NCBI GenBank assembly: GCA_031296915.1
Contig: JAVDPC010000002.1
Span: 290,460-354,459 of the forward strand
From: Cerasicoccus frondis
Lineage (GTDB): Bacteria > Verrucomicrobiota > Verrucomicrobiia > Opitutales > Cerasicoccaceae
Direction of reading: 5' to 3'
Length of the DNA stretch: 64,000 bases
Position numbers and translations under genes: made by a program. Of this stretch, positions 11,101 to 18,719 are shown piece by piece (within the stretch, counting starts at the first letter, position 1; each line of letters starts with the position of its first letter). Below the pieces are notes generated by a model. That model was not told where the DNA came from and made no database searches. It saw nothing but the letters and a program-made list of their open reading frames with translations.

Positions 11101-12476
11101 AGCTGGATGAAGCGATAATCGTTAGTTGAAGTTACGGCATTTTCAACTCGCCAATCCGTCATCGAATATCTCACACCGTAGGTTCCAGTTGCGTTTGCTT
11201 GCAACACAGAGGCACTGAGTTCTGTCCCTGGCTTTATCCACTTCTTGCCGATCGTATTATGGGTCGTTCCGTTGTCCTCGGTAATTTCGGGATCTCCCAT
11301 ATCATCCAAAGAGTCATCGACTCCTGCATATTCCACGATGACGGCGTATTCAATTTCCCATTCCCATGTGAAACTAATATCGGCTGTCAAAGGTAGTTCT
11401 ATCGAAAGGGTGTCTGTAGTGCCAGACTGCTCATCGGATCCACCAGCCTTGTATTTATACCCAACACAGACCGCTCGATAGTAGGCCTGCTCGATAATAC
11501 CAATCAAATCCACATCGTCACTGAAGCCGAGTTCGTTCCCAAATTGATCAAGATAAACGTATTGGGGAGCGCTAAATGTTAGCGTATCGCTTGCATGAAA
11601 ATCAAAATTCATTGCCTGACCAACTGCTGGCGACACCGCTGAGGAGCCATAGTCAGACATTACAGATACATTGATTATATATGGAGGCTGATAGCCCGGC
11701 AATAGCTCTGGATTAGCATTTTTTTCAATAGAGTACTCTGAGAATCCATAAGTGACTTTCCTTCCATTCCGGACATTCTTGTCCGCATATACTGGTGGTG
11801 TTTCAGTCAGATTTTCGAAATCGAAATGACCTTGAAAAGCACTACTCCCTTGGTCGATTTTGCTAGGACCATATAAACGTATTATCGAAATCTCATCTTT
11901 AATGGTATCATTTACATCTTTCCAAATCATCAAATCATCGACCAACAGGCCCTTGTCAGTCATATGCTTACCGATTTCTGTCCCACCAAGCTGATCGATA
12001 GAAATGCCATCAGCACCAATTACAAATATATCATGAGGTTCATTAAACGACTCACTGTTAATAGTACCCAGAACTTGACCATCCATGAGCGTTTCAACAC
12101 TTATTTTGCTGCTCGCGGCATCATAGCTATAATACACCTCAACAAAATGCCAGCTGCCATCATCGATATGTAGCAGCCTTCTCCCGTAATCATAATCGGT
12201 CCATATACCCCCGATATCATAATACTCATGTATCTCCTGATCAGCTAGGTAATCGTCTGTGTATGCTTTAATCCAAAATGCGATGGAGTATGCATCAGAT
12301 TCCCCCAAGGTCGCCTCATCCAAGAGAATAATCTCGCCAGGCTGCACCAATGTAGACTCATCACTGGAGGTCAGGTGCTTTGTTTCTCTCAGATGAAGAA
12401 CCCGATTCGCCCAAGCGTGGGAAGACATGCACACAGCAGCGATTACAAAGCACAAAATAGAAAAGCAGGATTTCAT
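2172..12476 (-). CDS. giant secreted LamG protein with a Tc-toxin-A-like helical C-terminus
   Basis: 3434 residues from the ATG at 12476; a TTG 30 bp upstream would also keep the frame, but the ATG gives a clean signal peptide (MKSCFSILCFVIAAVCM ... AWA). Three LamG/concanavalin-like domains are readable at about residues 25-240, 455-635 and 1110-1300, each with the DGxWHxxxVxxD and xLYxDG pattern. An EF-hand-like DVNEDGFINEYD lies near 2460. From about 2750 the protein is strongly helical with long heptad-like stretches (around 2860-2900 and 3030-3130). The last 250 residues follow the order seen in TcA subunits: helix with AWLAAKAYEYE, helix, short 'LPEFGRFCRPPL' segment, 'ATKISSVGVWFEGY' and a final beta region (WMLIIPGNYLHG). 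A link to the Tc-toxin pore/TcB-binding region is inferred from this resemblance only; no enzyme motif is visible. It lies 40 bp after the 620-residue gene. Confidence 0.85.
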   Translation of the reverse strand: MKSCFSILCFVIAAVCMSSHAWANRVLHLRETKHLTSSDESTLVQPGEIILLDEATLGESDAYSIAFWIKAYTDDYLADQEIHEYYDIGGIWTDYDYGRRLLHIDDGSWHFVEVYYSYDAASSKISVETLMDGQVLGTINSESFNEPHDIFVIGADGISIDQLGGTEIGKHMTDKGLLVDDLMIWKDVNDTIKDEISIIRLYGPSKIDQGSSAFQGHFDFENLTETPPVYADKNVRNGRKVTYGFSEYSIEKNANPELLPGYQPPYIINVSVMSDYGSSAVSPAVGQAMNFDFHASDTLTFSAPQYVYLDQFGNELGFSDDVDLIGIIEQAYYRAVCVGYKYKAGGSDEQSGTTDTLSIELPLTADISFTWEWEIEYAVIVEYAGVDDSLDDMGDPEITEDNGTTHNTIGKKWIKPGTELSASVLQANATGTYGVRYSMTDWRVENAVTSTNDYRFIQLSGKIKDEFGGKGGLEPVAGDSGVDISGDGFTFDFWMRHEESTSNTEERIFLKDYTHTGQNGDYLIMTCKPSENRLRFIGFGLNSSSIHDWHTDKVTDGDWHHYVVSVSFDLTNNNSSAIGLYIDGELFATEDYLVDQHTPLQTCLWIGSHDGYHHLNACMDNFRVWGRALDMSDVVDSMKTQDYAGQAQGLELEMTFDDVSYDEVGDVVSVDAWVSDNNLSTASNSVEFKYISASVLIPGVESQGLVDELFPYTFTKRPLQSGSRASTGNYIINDWLRIIFSWDLQFQITLNTTHGLSEDGLSGSHFTGLAFVSSEGDVNDVIQDSSSSYWVKGGCDVIVGSRYRTDDRRYSLNGVTGKLGLFIDCPEFYSLEDSIDESGNVTREFLVSNVDNTGSLTFLYDKTRFRAIVPLGDVLDVSDSTAANLQLVPNLPDGAVLEKYGSGPSLLEEQRLFESDEGTGSSLKIQWDEVGEQLLPLQPGIYRLEWQDEIQDESFLVEIISGFPGDTEQAYWFLENEDGSQMDVNGAATKSVTFEDVSDAFPGSPTAHYNYLYNVQEEKTPPVQLDANDADRWFFVEQTYTEASSVTDSDSGEFMATESGRSVLLFNYTPDPSNVAIGDSSSEAFAVRIVESSEAVGSMVSSAEIQDDQRQALYVNDEMDAGFILMSGGSNPKLAFVENQDLTIAFWCKLDDEVSDDTANRIAFVSRLNYYDGYTLTEFGFRGSGVDEDARVPYIGERYFGHSGFSTENRFHDVVVDDGWHYWAVTFDSSENHLKLYMDGIMVGEEVFYSNSPEASALALGRGIHGHYLTTLNGYIDSFVAVDELWTADQIRSASMIEDSLASNLDFYFSFDHGVSQGSGNYIDIDNEGTINASGSDAIFCGFINENWGEGGENKYSLMPTDSRPLFGYPQADAHAEVATRILSRLDTAGLGSGYIHNRISNYNASLYDRESDVGAWGPIYPVNWDGVFEEGLAIYYYENPYEALKFSEEYLHPNVAWPHALVTYDTVEFPSKGEHADKRIYVASRLGTEGVDANGDDQLVFDPAQFGGLTIYNQPYPEYAGYNPNEEHALIAPSIKDQLTGDIGFILGQDAAFALQNKINRYGLNDSDLDTNDNNPEEFTSEPWVLVDYQDLDTEEWRMAAYKVEETRSGAEPFPALDPTTHGPVDSLGESLAQPSDPTYDFYYPYFAGDILIPPYPLNRVIGAAILEEQSGGNLPNSYNFIQRTIWNDINDNTWCVSGNGNFFYRYWYPMRDDFWFETGSQENFDGINDVNTGTPLAWLPESREFFDPKTTTSVIVDYHTYWRDDYPVLKRGETVTYPGGEYFNENSGAEGLPGVVAWAAGEVVYDSVHPAMNYSQEFLDHFSARLIRPLDRYVVDLPQSNLPDALTPAYTENILVVGSRWYFKGLAGSLQKRFYYDSLTGELVFRGRLNDLESGDPDLIAMPISLHILEPNVLTESEYEFLTVDWLIDDIGLGGSEAIFSAIDEIYMMSQNPSYIEFSDAETYNPADVHSDNRTGHVFLSGMQPADFDVLNANELPYLETQPLHYDASYGLVGYANVDVSSDAAKLALYGDYHPLRSLGTGAALVPNPKLLTSSSDEPAYITLLENNHVDAGGAVAIHIIQIGEERYRGGIKMVEAQDVFDEKINLRHSGDFGANTEDVYYQWWMREVDALDNVGLPQEDPSSGDYDPEWQLYTQGLGLHQIEFRGRPDIALSDKLFYVRYGERDELDAVNDANDIGLGNDTTNGLVADASWRLVDINDQDDRFTVDDSPRNRVPFQWAGASNSPQYQSDGSYSYIPQLIMGWVKRVLDRVNPYEARYTDFYGNESPATYSSQLQIAGGPYVGDVALNSDKDVIEDVGLIALYETILHRAKSLTLDIDGASTDGTNQALLFAATRLAFLYELHAREAYSDYQDPTISMTVTAYDGGGEIDSVNAYLHAFHGLVSSLLQEEMALLRGADYVKAYPSYNRLFWNYTKGEGEAAYNAEYNIQDVNEDGFINEYDAAELYPMGHGDAWGHFLSALGMHYELLQHPAFDWQSRSELYSLLDNVIEVDFLDEKSFARIAAAKASAAVEIIRATYRQAYTEDPDGQWQGYTDADETRAWGVSEWGKRTGQATLFDWVVANALVPADADEANDAELEDLDQIDRRANEAEISEIAMSGYELQIALDHACDGLNPLGFDPDAMIFDIDAFAFNDDGRSHFEQVYDKAEDAAHNALKALEYSIAAGNDLRSIADDTRTLQIEALRQDIDYRNRLIEIFGRPYEGTIGPGQIYEEGYIGPDTKLYLYIDTVDFNTLIPDTAQEYIEITDEASEFKTNFKNDYLLSSVSLNDIESPGNFEAEDFYSDLGLMSISSDPTLSTEAYFVSTEDYAFQVPDSNGDGVSDWGKRSAYGEIQILLGEMLQEEIILHESIREYEQYLEEAAILTDTVENLLRNYKRQSHRWGEYFAGQALFEALDNVLYAQEQFFETNFEFIKYYQKIKDTGYPTVNGVSNDLTFAARMTSKVSDWIISQSFYQWWEATRLARHLNQTSQDIDALRFEWDSWKSSEFADLASAGSDLGRLLTEEEAKRLDIAEKAQALQIKSQELKTKLAEGFRLLDQREAFNMILASKAQRHRYSDMLYRIARNEALGKYRNAFENALRYAWLAAKAYEYETSLSPDSPDAVTSLLESLIKERSLGHWYREEPRIGLGGIAEALATLKLNYERLEGQLGINNPQLETGYISLRKEYFRIKEGNYYSDERWKKALQARRVDDLWALPEFGRFCRPPLSRDEGPLPGIVIEFGTEIFANKNFFGHKLGGEDHAYDPSVYATKISSVGVWFEGYNDAEVATTPRCYLIPVGTDVLRLADAEEPTTRTWNILEQTIPNVLPINDSHLEDVGYIPSVDSVNGSFVDIKRFSAFRAYHSSGEEVVSIEEMMPNTRLIGRSVWNTRWMLIIPGNYLHGDNEYGLDQFVENVSDIKLAFETFSNAGL

Positions 12477-12516
12477 GGCAGAACAGCAAGATGGTAAAGT
12501 CAGCAAATCATTTGCT

Positions 12517-14379
12517 TTAATTGATATCTGATATCTCCGAGATGCGTTCGAGTCGGAGCGCTCCTCGTATCGAAATAGGAAACGCAGCTAAACCTTCGAC
12601 AGTTTCTTCGTAGACGCCCGTCAACAGACCACTTTGGAAGCGGTCGTCGAATTGAACCAAGATGGCTCGCTCAATCGCATATCCAACGGCGTGTTTCTTA
12701 TGAAATACGTGCCGAAACGGATTACTGCGATGAAAAGAATCCAACACCAACGGCGCATTGGCTGACGTCTGAGTAATCGCGCCGGGACCCACGCCTCCTT
12801 CCAATGGCCACGATAGCTCATATTCTTCAACCAGATCTATTGGACGGCTCGTTTGCGCATTGATGTATCTCAAAACATGGCCAGCAGTCAGATCGCTAGC
12901 CTGATGGATCTCGTCTTGAAAGGTGTCGAGCAACTCGTCCTCCAAGCCAGCTTGCACGGCGGGATCATTATTGCGCGGCATGTCATAACTCGCGGTCTCA
13001 ATGCGCTTACCAACCAGCTTCCCGTTCCGCTCCTCAACTCCTTCAAAGTACGGAATCTTGTTTTGATCGACCACCAGCACAAGTTCACCCACCTCATCAT
13101 CAGCCGCCGTCTCTTGCTGCATCAGCGTCACGCTGGCCAATAATGCTGGCTGACCAGCGCTATCGACATGAAGGATGAGACGCATCGGATAAGCAGAAAT
13201 CGCATCCGCCCAGGGGTGACCAGCCTCACTGATGCTAGTCACTTCCTTAAAAGTGACTTCACCCACCCAGAGCCCTGCGTATGCGGAATCAGCACCCCCT
13301 GGGCTTGCATCAGAGATCGAACTATTGCCCGCCGACATCGGCAGCCAGTAATAGAGATTGTTTCCAACTATAACGCGGTATAAGTTTTCTCTCTCGCTAA
13401 GGCTGCTCGACCAATCCCGATGAGCGCCTAAGACAACGAAATCCGTGTCGCCAGATGCGATGTCAAAAGATACGCTGGTCAGTTGGTCGTTTTGCCCAAC
13501 GTTGTAACTGAGCGTCTCTGGATCAGACTCAATTTCGTAAATCTTAAGTTCATCGGTGTAAGCGCTTTGCGCCGAAGTTGCAGGCGTCACTTTTTCGATG
13601 ATCAGTTGCTGAGGTTGAGACGAGACATTGGAGAACACAATGTCTTCGCGCAAAACCGAGATCGTATCCGCACCATTGCCTAGTGGATCAGTAATATCAA
13701 AATCCCCAGCGCCGCTACCGAAATCCAATTCACGTATAGAACCGAAATCAAATCGAATGGGGCCAGCAAACGAAGTCGGCCCGTCACAATAAATCCAGTA
13801 GGCGACATTGGGCTCCATCGAGTCACTGCCTGAAATGCCTTCCCATTGCCCGCTAGCAGTCAACCGGAACATGCGACTCGTCGGGAATACATCAGAAACA
13901 TCCTCAAAAAACTGAGCGAATGTAACCCCCGAAGTGAGTTGAAATCCAACTAAGTTATAAGCGTCCTCAGACCAATCGAAAAGGCTATGCCAGGCCTCGC
14001 CAGTCACTGACACTTGAATGTCACTTTCCGCAAAAATCAGATAAGCTTGATATCCCCTGACGAGAGATAGCGTTTGCTCGCCAAGCTTGGAGTTGCGTCG
14101 CCATGTCAACCAACGCTCATCGTTGTAGTATTTATCGGTTGTTTCCGAAATAAACTCCGACGTGCCAGCTGGTAAGCGCAACGTGGCAACGGCCGAAACA
14201 GCTGTATCGATAAAGACCTCTTCAACCGGTAAGCTCTCACCGTTTTCATTAACCGGATCGACCTCCAACCAAACAGCGTTCCAACCGGATCGAAGAGAAA
14301 TAACCTGAGTATAAGTTACGGCCGATAACTCCAAACTAGCAAGCAAGCAGGTTACGATAAAGGCAGGCAGGTTTTTCAT
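12517..14379 (-). CDS. secreted protein of unknown function, operon partner of the giant LamG protein
   Basis: 620 residues, ATG at 14379, with an N-terminal signal peptide (MKNLPAFIVTCLLASLELSA). The mature start carries a distinctive RSGWNAVWLEVDP motif, followed by beta-rich sequence with no recognisable catalytic motif. A second conspicuous block is GLWVGEVTF with LILHVD and KIPYFEG further on (about residues 370-450). It is the first gene after the 194-bp gap below the kinase gene and ends 40 bp before the giant protein's ATG, so co-transcription is likely. I do not recognise a named family. Its fixed position directly upstream of a giant secreted protein suggests a partner role such as assembly, surface anchoring or binding, but that is inference. 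Confidence 0.85.
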   Translation of the reverse strand: MKNLPAFIVTCLLASLELSAVTYTQVISLRSGWNAVWLEVDPVNENGESLPVEEVFIDTAVSAVATLRLPAGTSEFISETTDKYYNDERWLTWRRNSKLGEQTLSLVRGYQAYLIFAESDIQVSVTGEAWHSLFDWSEDAYNLVGFQLTSGVTFAQFFEDVSDVFPTSRMFRLTASGQWEGISGSDSMEPNVAYWIYCDGPTSFAGPIRFDFGSIRELDFGSGAGDFDITDPLGNGADTISVLREDIVFSNVSSQPQQLIIEKVTPATSAQSAYTDELKIYEIESDPETLSYNVGQNDQLTSVSFDIASGDTDFVVLGAHRDWSSSLSERENLYRVIVGNNLYYWLPMSAGNSSISDASPGGADSAYAGLWVGEVTFKEVTSISEAGHPWADAISAYPMRLILHVDSAGQPALLASVTLMQQETAADDEVGELVLVVDQNKIPYFEGVEERNGKLVGKRIETASYDMPRNNDPAVQAGLEDELLDTFQDEIHQASDLTAGHVLRYINAQTSRPIDLVEEYELSWPLEGGVGPGAITQTSANAPLVLDSFHRSNPFRHVFHKKHAVGYAIERAILVQFDDRFQSGLLTGVYEETVEGLAAFPISIRGALRLERISEISDIN

Positions 14380-14573
14380 GAGTAGGCCAGCAGTTCACCA
14401 TACCGCTACCTATTTATTTCAGAGAGCGATCCGACGAATGCTATGTTAACAGAATGATTATGGCAGTAAGTGAAACTATCGATGCGTTGACCGTGAAATG
14501 TCTAACATCAGCGTGGTTTAACTGAATACACGCATTTAGCTTCGTGAAGCCGCCAAAATTTTCTTGGAAAACT
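14380..14573 (-). promoter_or_regulatory. 194-bp gap, likely promoter region of the giant-protein operon
   Basis: There is no gene here. The only structure seen is a 12-bp palindrome GCTTCGTGAAGC at 14539-14550, just below the kinase stop, which could be a weak terminator or protein-binding site. This is the largest non-coding gap between the kinase and the operon on the same strand, so a promoter is plausible. No clear -35/-10 pair could be assigned. Confidence 0.35.
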
Positions 14574-17500
14574 TCAGGGCCGCCCTTCGCCCCCATAGAG
14601 AGATGCAGCGAGCAACATTCCAGCTGTTGCGTCCCAGATGATTAATCTGCCATCATCGCCTACAGAAGCGAAACGGCTTCCACCTGGCCCCCAGGCAAGG
14701 TCATTTACAGCCCCCTCATGTCCCTCCAAAGAAAGCACCAGCTCTCCGCTTTGGACATCCCATAATCGAATTTCGCCGCGGCTGCCTCCCGTCAACAGCC
14801 GGTCGCCAGAAGGGTTCCAAGCAATTGCCCGCACTCCTTCTTGATTTGCATGAATGCTTTCGATCGGGGCGCCTGCCTCTATGGACCAAATAACAACAGA
14901 GCCGCTACTACTACCAATAGCAAACGCATCACTATTTGGGCTCCACGCATGAATGTATTCCCTGCCCCCATCGCCAGGCTCCAACTTGTCGAAAATAATT
15001 TCGCCAGTCTCCGCGTCCCACAGTGTCACGCGGCCCAAATCACCACTAGCGAGCACCATTCGACTATCCGGGCTCAGTGATAATGCTCGGAAATTTGCAT
15101 AGGGCATTACGGTCGGCGCCTCAAACTCAACTAACTCATCAGACGTCAGTAGATCCCACCCGACTACTTTGCCATCTTTATCGCAAGCATACAAGTGGTC
15201 ATGCTTCGTCCAAGCAAGGGCACGCAATGACTCCAATTCAACTGGCAGTTGACCACGTGACCCAGCGAGACCTACGCCATACATTCTAACGTTGATATTC
15301 TCATTGCCAAACTTTCCCTTCCGTTCAACTGCAATGCCTCCCTTGGTTGGACTCCAGGCAAAGGCGGTCTTTCTACTGAAATGTTTAATCTGATGAGTCA
15401 GGTGATGTTTCCCCTCTAGCCAACGAATAATAAAAACTTCTCCATGTTCAGACAGGCAATCTATCCGGGCGTCGTCTTGGCTCCATCTAACCGAGGTCAA
15501 CGCACCGGGGCACTCCATCGCGACAATTGAGCTCGGTGGCAAATTGTAACGAACGAGCCTACCCCCACCCGCTGCTTCACCGATTGCAATGGTGTAAGCA
15601 TCCGCACTCCATGCAATTGAAGTTGGCTCATGACCATCCCATTTCAACCGAGTCACTTCAGAGGCGTTGAGATCAACACGCATAACATCATCAACACCTT
15701 CGCTAGTATAAGCTAAAGCGCCTCCGTTTGGATTCCAGGCAATATCATTTACAGCGGCAGGCGCACACTCATCCCACGAAAACAAAAGTTGCCCACTTGA
15801 AACCCTCCAAACACAGACCATACCGCCCTGACAACCTGTAGCGAGCAAAGCGCCGCTGCTCGGCCAATCCATGCATGTCACCTTGCCCAGATGCCCACGA
15901 TAACGCGCAGGCGCCTCATTGATATTTTCCACTTCCCAAACAAGAACATCATTTGAATCGCCGATTCCGGCAATATGCTGCCCGCTTGGACTCCAAGAAA
16001 TTTGCTCTAGCCATTCCACTTGCACATTGATATTTTCAATTATTTCACAGGATTGAATCTGCTTAGAATAACGCCATATACAAAGTTCCCCCGTCGCATC
16101 GAGCGTCGCCAGGCGCAAGCCATCGGGCGCCCAAGCAAATGAGCGATATGCATGCTCTGCTGGAAGCGATGCCAACGGCGCTGCGTCACCAGGCTGCCAA
16201 AACGTTATTCTACCTGAATCACTTAGAGTTGCGATGAGTTGTCCATCTGGGCTAAATTGAGAAAATAGATGACCTTCCTTGTCTTGCCACCTCTGCATCA
16301 ACTCACCTGTCAGAGAATTGCACGCTGCGGTACCGTCGTGATCGCTATAAAGCACCGATTGTCCGTGTGGTGAAAATTCCAATGAGTTAACCGCGGACTT
16401 CGTCGAAAACACTTTGCCCAATTGGCAGAGCTCGCCAAGCAAGTAGAACCATTCCCACCCGCGAACATCGGTCTCGTCTCCCTGAGGGACCCACGCCGTT
16501 AACAAGCCCTCAGAGACGAATTTCTCCACATCGCGAAAACGATTTGTGCGTTCCAGATAGCGCATACTGGCGTCGTATTCATGACGACGGCTAGTCGCAG
16601 GCTGCTGAAACGCACGTTCCTTCAAACGTTCTGCATCAGCATGGGCTTCCTTTTCGATCTCCTGCGTATGGATCGATTCTTGCCGCAGAGCTCCCTGTCT
16701 CAGCCCAAGCAGGGAACCTCCTATTACCAGAAGAAAGATCAATAAGCCGCCGATCGATGCAAGAGCCGCATGTAGCAGATGACGCCTCGTCCACGTTTTA
16801 AGACGCTCGCTTGGCGTTTGCTGACGGGCCATGATAGGCTCACCGCCCAACCACGCGTCCAAATCTAAGGCCAGCGCCTCCGCAGACTGATAGCGCTTCT
16901 CTGGCTGCTTCTCCAAGCACTTCAGGACAATTGTCTCGAGGTCTCGATCAACGGCAGCATTTAACTTGCGCGGTGAAGTCGGCAGCTTTTCCCGCACCAT
17001 CTGCAGTGTTGCGAGGATCGACTGCGCACGAAAAGGAGGCGCTCCAGTGAGCAACTGATACAAGATCGCGCCAATTCCGTAGATATCGGATAAAACAGAG
17101 TACTTGCCCGGCTCACCACTAGCCACCTCCGGCGCCATATACTGAGGCGTGCCCATTATTTGGCCAGTCAGCGTCAGGTTATCACTCCGGTCAAGGTAGC
17201 AGGCCAAGCCAAAATCACTTACGTGCGGCTGGCCAGCATCATCGAGCAGAATATTATCCGGCTTGAGATCGCGATGAATGATTCCCTTCTGATGCGCAAA
17301 AGAGACCGCCCGCGTAACGGTGAGCGTCAATTCTACACTCTCTCTTTCAGAGTAGGCCCGTTGCGCAATGCGCCCCCCCAGAGTCCCTCCGCCATGCAAA
17401 GCCATGCTATAGAAGTAATTGCCCTCATAAACGCCAACTTCATAAACAGGCACTACATTCGGATGGACCAGTTGGGCAGCAGACTCAGCCTCCAACTGGA

Positions 17501-17933
17501 ATCTCTTTCGCTGCTCAGGCAAGGCAAATGAAGAACCTAGGAAAATCTTAATCGCAACATCGCGCTTCAAATTGAGCTGCCTGGCCCGATAGACGACCCC
17601 CATGCTTCCACGCCCAAGCTCTTCCAATAGTTCATAGTTGCCGAAAGAACGAGCTTCGACATCCAGCTCAATCGTATACTTATACTCGTGGGCTATCGCA
17701 CGAGCAATTGCCTTTCGCTCATCCAGAATTAAATCTTCAAGGGAGGCGTCAACAAGCGAGGCGGCGCTACTCTCCGAAGCCTCGAGAAGGGACTCAATCT
17801 CCGCACGCAGCACCGTGTCAACGCCGCAAACATCATCCAAATATTGTGATCGTGAATGCCCCTCATCAATCTCGATCGCTTCAAGAAAAATTTCTTTCTC
17901 CGACCGAGCCCTATTCTGTTCCTCGTCTAACAT
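14574..17933 (-). CDS. transmembrane Ser/Thr protein kinase with C-terminal WD40 repeats
   Basis: 1119 residues, ATG at 17933. A Hanks-type kinase domain occupies about residues 100-365. It has the glycine loop GRGSMG (108-113), lysine in VAIKI (129), HRDLKPDN (220-227), DFG (240-242) and APE (267-269), so all catalytic residues are present. One membrane helix follows at about 387-411 (LLHAALASIGGLLIFLLVIG), then a short linker with coiled-coil character and about 600 residues of WD40 repeats (recurring LAW.P.G..L.., VWD/LWD endings). By family knowledge the kinase faces the cytoplasm and the WD40 part the periplasm. The next upstream gene is an ECF sigma factor of the kinase-linked type, a pairing known from Planctomycetes and Verrucomicrobia in which the kinase is thought to control the sigma factor. 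It may gate the secreted-protein operon just below, which is inference. Confidence 0.95.
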   Translation of the reverse strand: MLDEEQNRARSEKEIFLEAIEIDEGHSRSQYLDDVCGVDTVLRAEIESLLEASESSAASLVDASLEDLILDERKAIARAIAHEYKYTIELDVEARSFGNYELLEELGRGSMGVVYRARQLNLKRDVAIKIFLGSSFALPEQRKRFQLEAESAAQLVHPNVVPVYEVGVYEGNYFYSMALHGGGTLGGRIAQRAYSERESVELTLTVTRAVSFAHQKGIIHRDLKPDNILLDDAGQPHVSDFGLACYLDRSDNLTLTGQIMGTPQYMAPEVASGEPGKYSVLSDIYGIGAILYQLLTGAPPFRAQSILATLQMVREKLPTSPRKLNAAVDRDLETIVLKCLEKQPEKRYQSAEALALDLDAWLGGEPIMARQQTPSERLKTWTRRHLLHAALASIGGLLIFLLVIGGSLLGLRQGALRQESIHTQEIEKEAHADAERLKERAFQQPATSRRHEYDASMRYLERTNRFRDVEKFVSEGLLTAWVPQGDETDVRGWEWFYLLGELCQLGKVFSTKSAVNSLEFSPHGQSVLYSDHDGTAACNSLTGELMQRWQDKEGHLFSQFSPDGQLIATLSDSGRITFWQPGDAAPLASLPAEHAYRSFAWAPDGLRLATLDATGELCIWRYSKQIQSCEIIENINVQVEWLEQISWSPSGQHIAGIGDSNDVLVWEVENINEAPARYRGHLGKVTCMDWPSSGALLATGCQGGMVCVWRVSSGQLLFSWDECAPAAVNDIAWNPNGGALAYTSEGVDDVMRVDLNASEVTRLKWDGHEPTSIAWSADAYTIAIGEAAGGGRLVRYNLPPSSIVAMECPGALTSVRWSQDDARIDCLSEHGEVFIIRWLEGKHHLTHQIKHFSRKTAFAWSPTKGGIAVERKGKFGNENINVRMYGVGLAGSRGQLPVELESLRALAWTKHDHLYACDKDGKVVGWDLLTSDELVEFEAPTVMPYANFRALSLSPDSRMVLASGDLGRVTLWDAETGEIIFDKLEPGDGGREYIHAWSPNSDAFAIGSSSGSVVIWSIEAGAPIESIHANQEGVRAIAWNPSGDRLLTGGSRGEIRLWDVQSGELVLSLEGHEGAVNDLAWGPGGSRFASVGDDGRLIIWDATAGMLLAASLYGGEGRP

Positions 17934-18006
17934 GCGTATTATTATTATTAATACGCTTTTTTTAGGGCTTAAATTTTATTTTAACAAAATTGTAACGAAC
18001 GCTGTA

Positions 18007-18552
18007 TCATACCAGCATGGAAATTTTTCGACTCAGCCAAGCCTTTGCATAAGCCCATTGACGCTGCACAGTGCGAGCGGACACGCCATTCGCCAAAGCT
18101 ATTTCCTCCATGCTTAGACCAACAAAAAAGCGCAGCTTGACGACGTCTGCGACTGAGCGGTCCACTCTTTCCAGTGCGTCAAGCGCTTCATTGATATTCT
18201 CCAGTCGAGGATCATTCGTTATTTCCTGAAAGCCATCATCGGAAAAATCAACTCGTTCGAATTCGCCACCTCGCTTCAATGACTTCTTTGCTCTTATTCG
18301 ATCAATTATAATGCGCCTCATCGCTTCAGCTGCCACACTGTAGAACTCACGCTCACTACGCCACTTGGGCTCACTGCCTTCCTTACGCATCCGAATGTAA
18401 GCTTCGTGGAGCAAAGCAGTGCCACTCAAGGTCTGGTTATTACTGTATTTAAGCTTGTACGCAGCCAGTCTCCTTAACTCTTCGTAAAGTTGAGGAAACA
18501 AAGAATCAGTTGATCGCAATCCGCCTTCTCGACTACTCTCGCTCATACACAT
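18007..18552 (-). CDS. ECF-type RNA polymerase sigma factor (Sigma70_ECF family)
   Basis: 181 residues; ATGs at 18552 and 18546 are both possible. The N-terminal half has the region 2 signature of the TIGR02999/Sigma70_ECF group (LYEELRRLAAYKL ... LLHEAYIRM ... FYSVAAEAMRRIIIDRIR). The C-terminal half is a region 4 helix-turn-helix (VVKLRFFVGLSMEEIALANG ... TVQRQWAYAKAWL). There is no anti-sigma gene next to it; instead a membrane Ser/Thr kinase follows 73 bp downstream. In this group of sigma factors phosphorylation by the neighbouring kinase is the proposed control. The targets are unknown; the genes directly below on the same strand are the natural candidates. Confidence 0.95.
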   Translation of the reverse strand: MCMSESSREGGLRSTDSLFPQLYEELRRLAAYKLKYSNNQTLSGTALLHEAYIRMRKEGSEPKWRSEREFYSVAAEAMRRIIIDRIRAKKSLKRGGEFERVDFSDDGFQEITNDPRLENINEALDALERVDRSVADVVKLRFFVGLSMEEIALANGVSARTVQRQWAYAKAWLSRKISMLV

Positions 18553-18719
18553 GCCTATGTCGCATGTGAATTACTAGCGCAAATTCACAATTACTCGTTC
18601 TTCAAATGTTTTCCCAAATGGCGCCCATTTGTCGCGTAAATAGAAGTGACCAGCTCAATCCCGCATTGCTGGACACGAATAATCACTGCAGCCCGATCGG
18701 GCAAGTTAGATGAAAACGC

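Noticed and set aside
14500-14520. Additional CTAAC-type operator near the kinase gene (CTAACATCAG)
   Set aside because: Only the left arm is present; no GTTAG arm follows at the right spacing, and no other site of this family was seen in region A.
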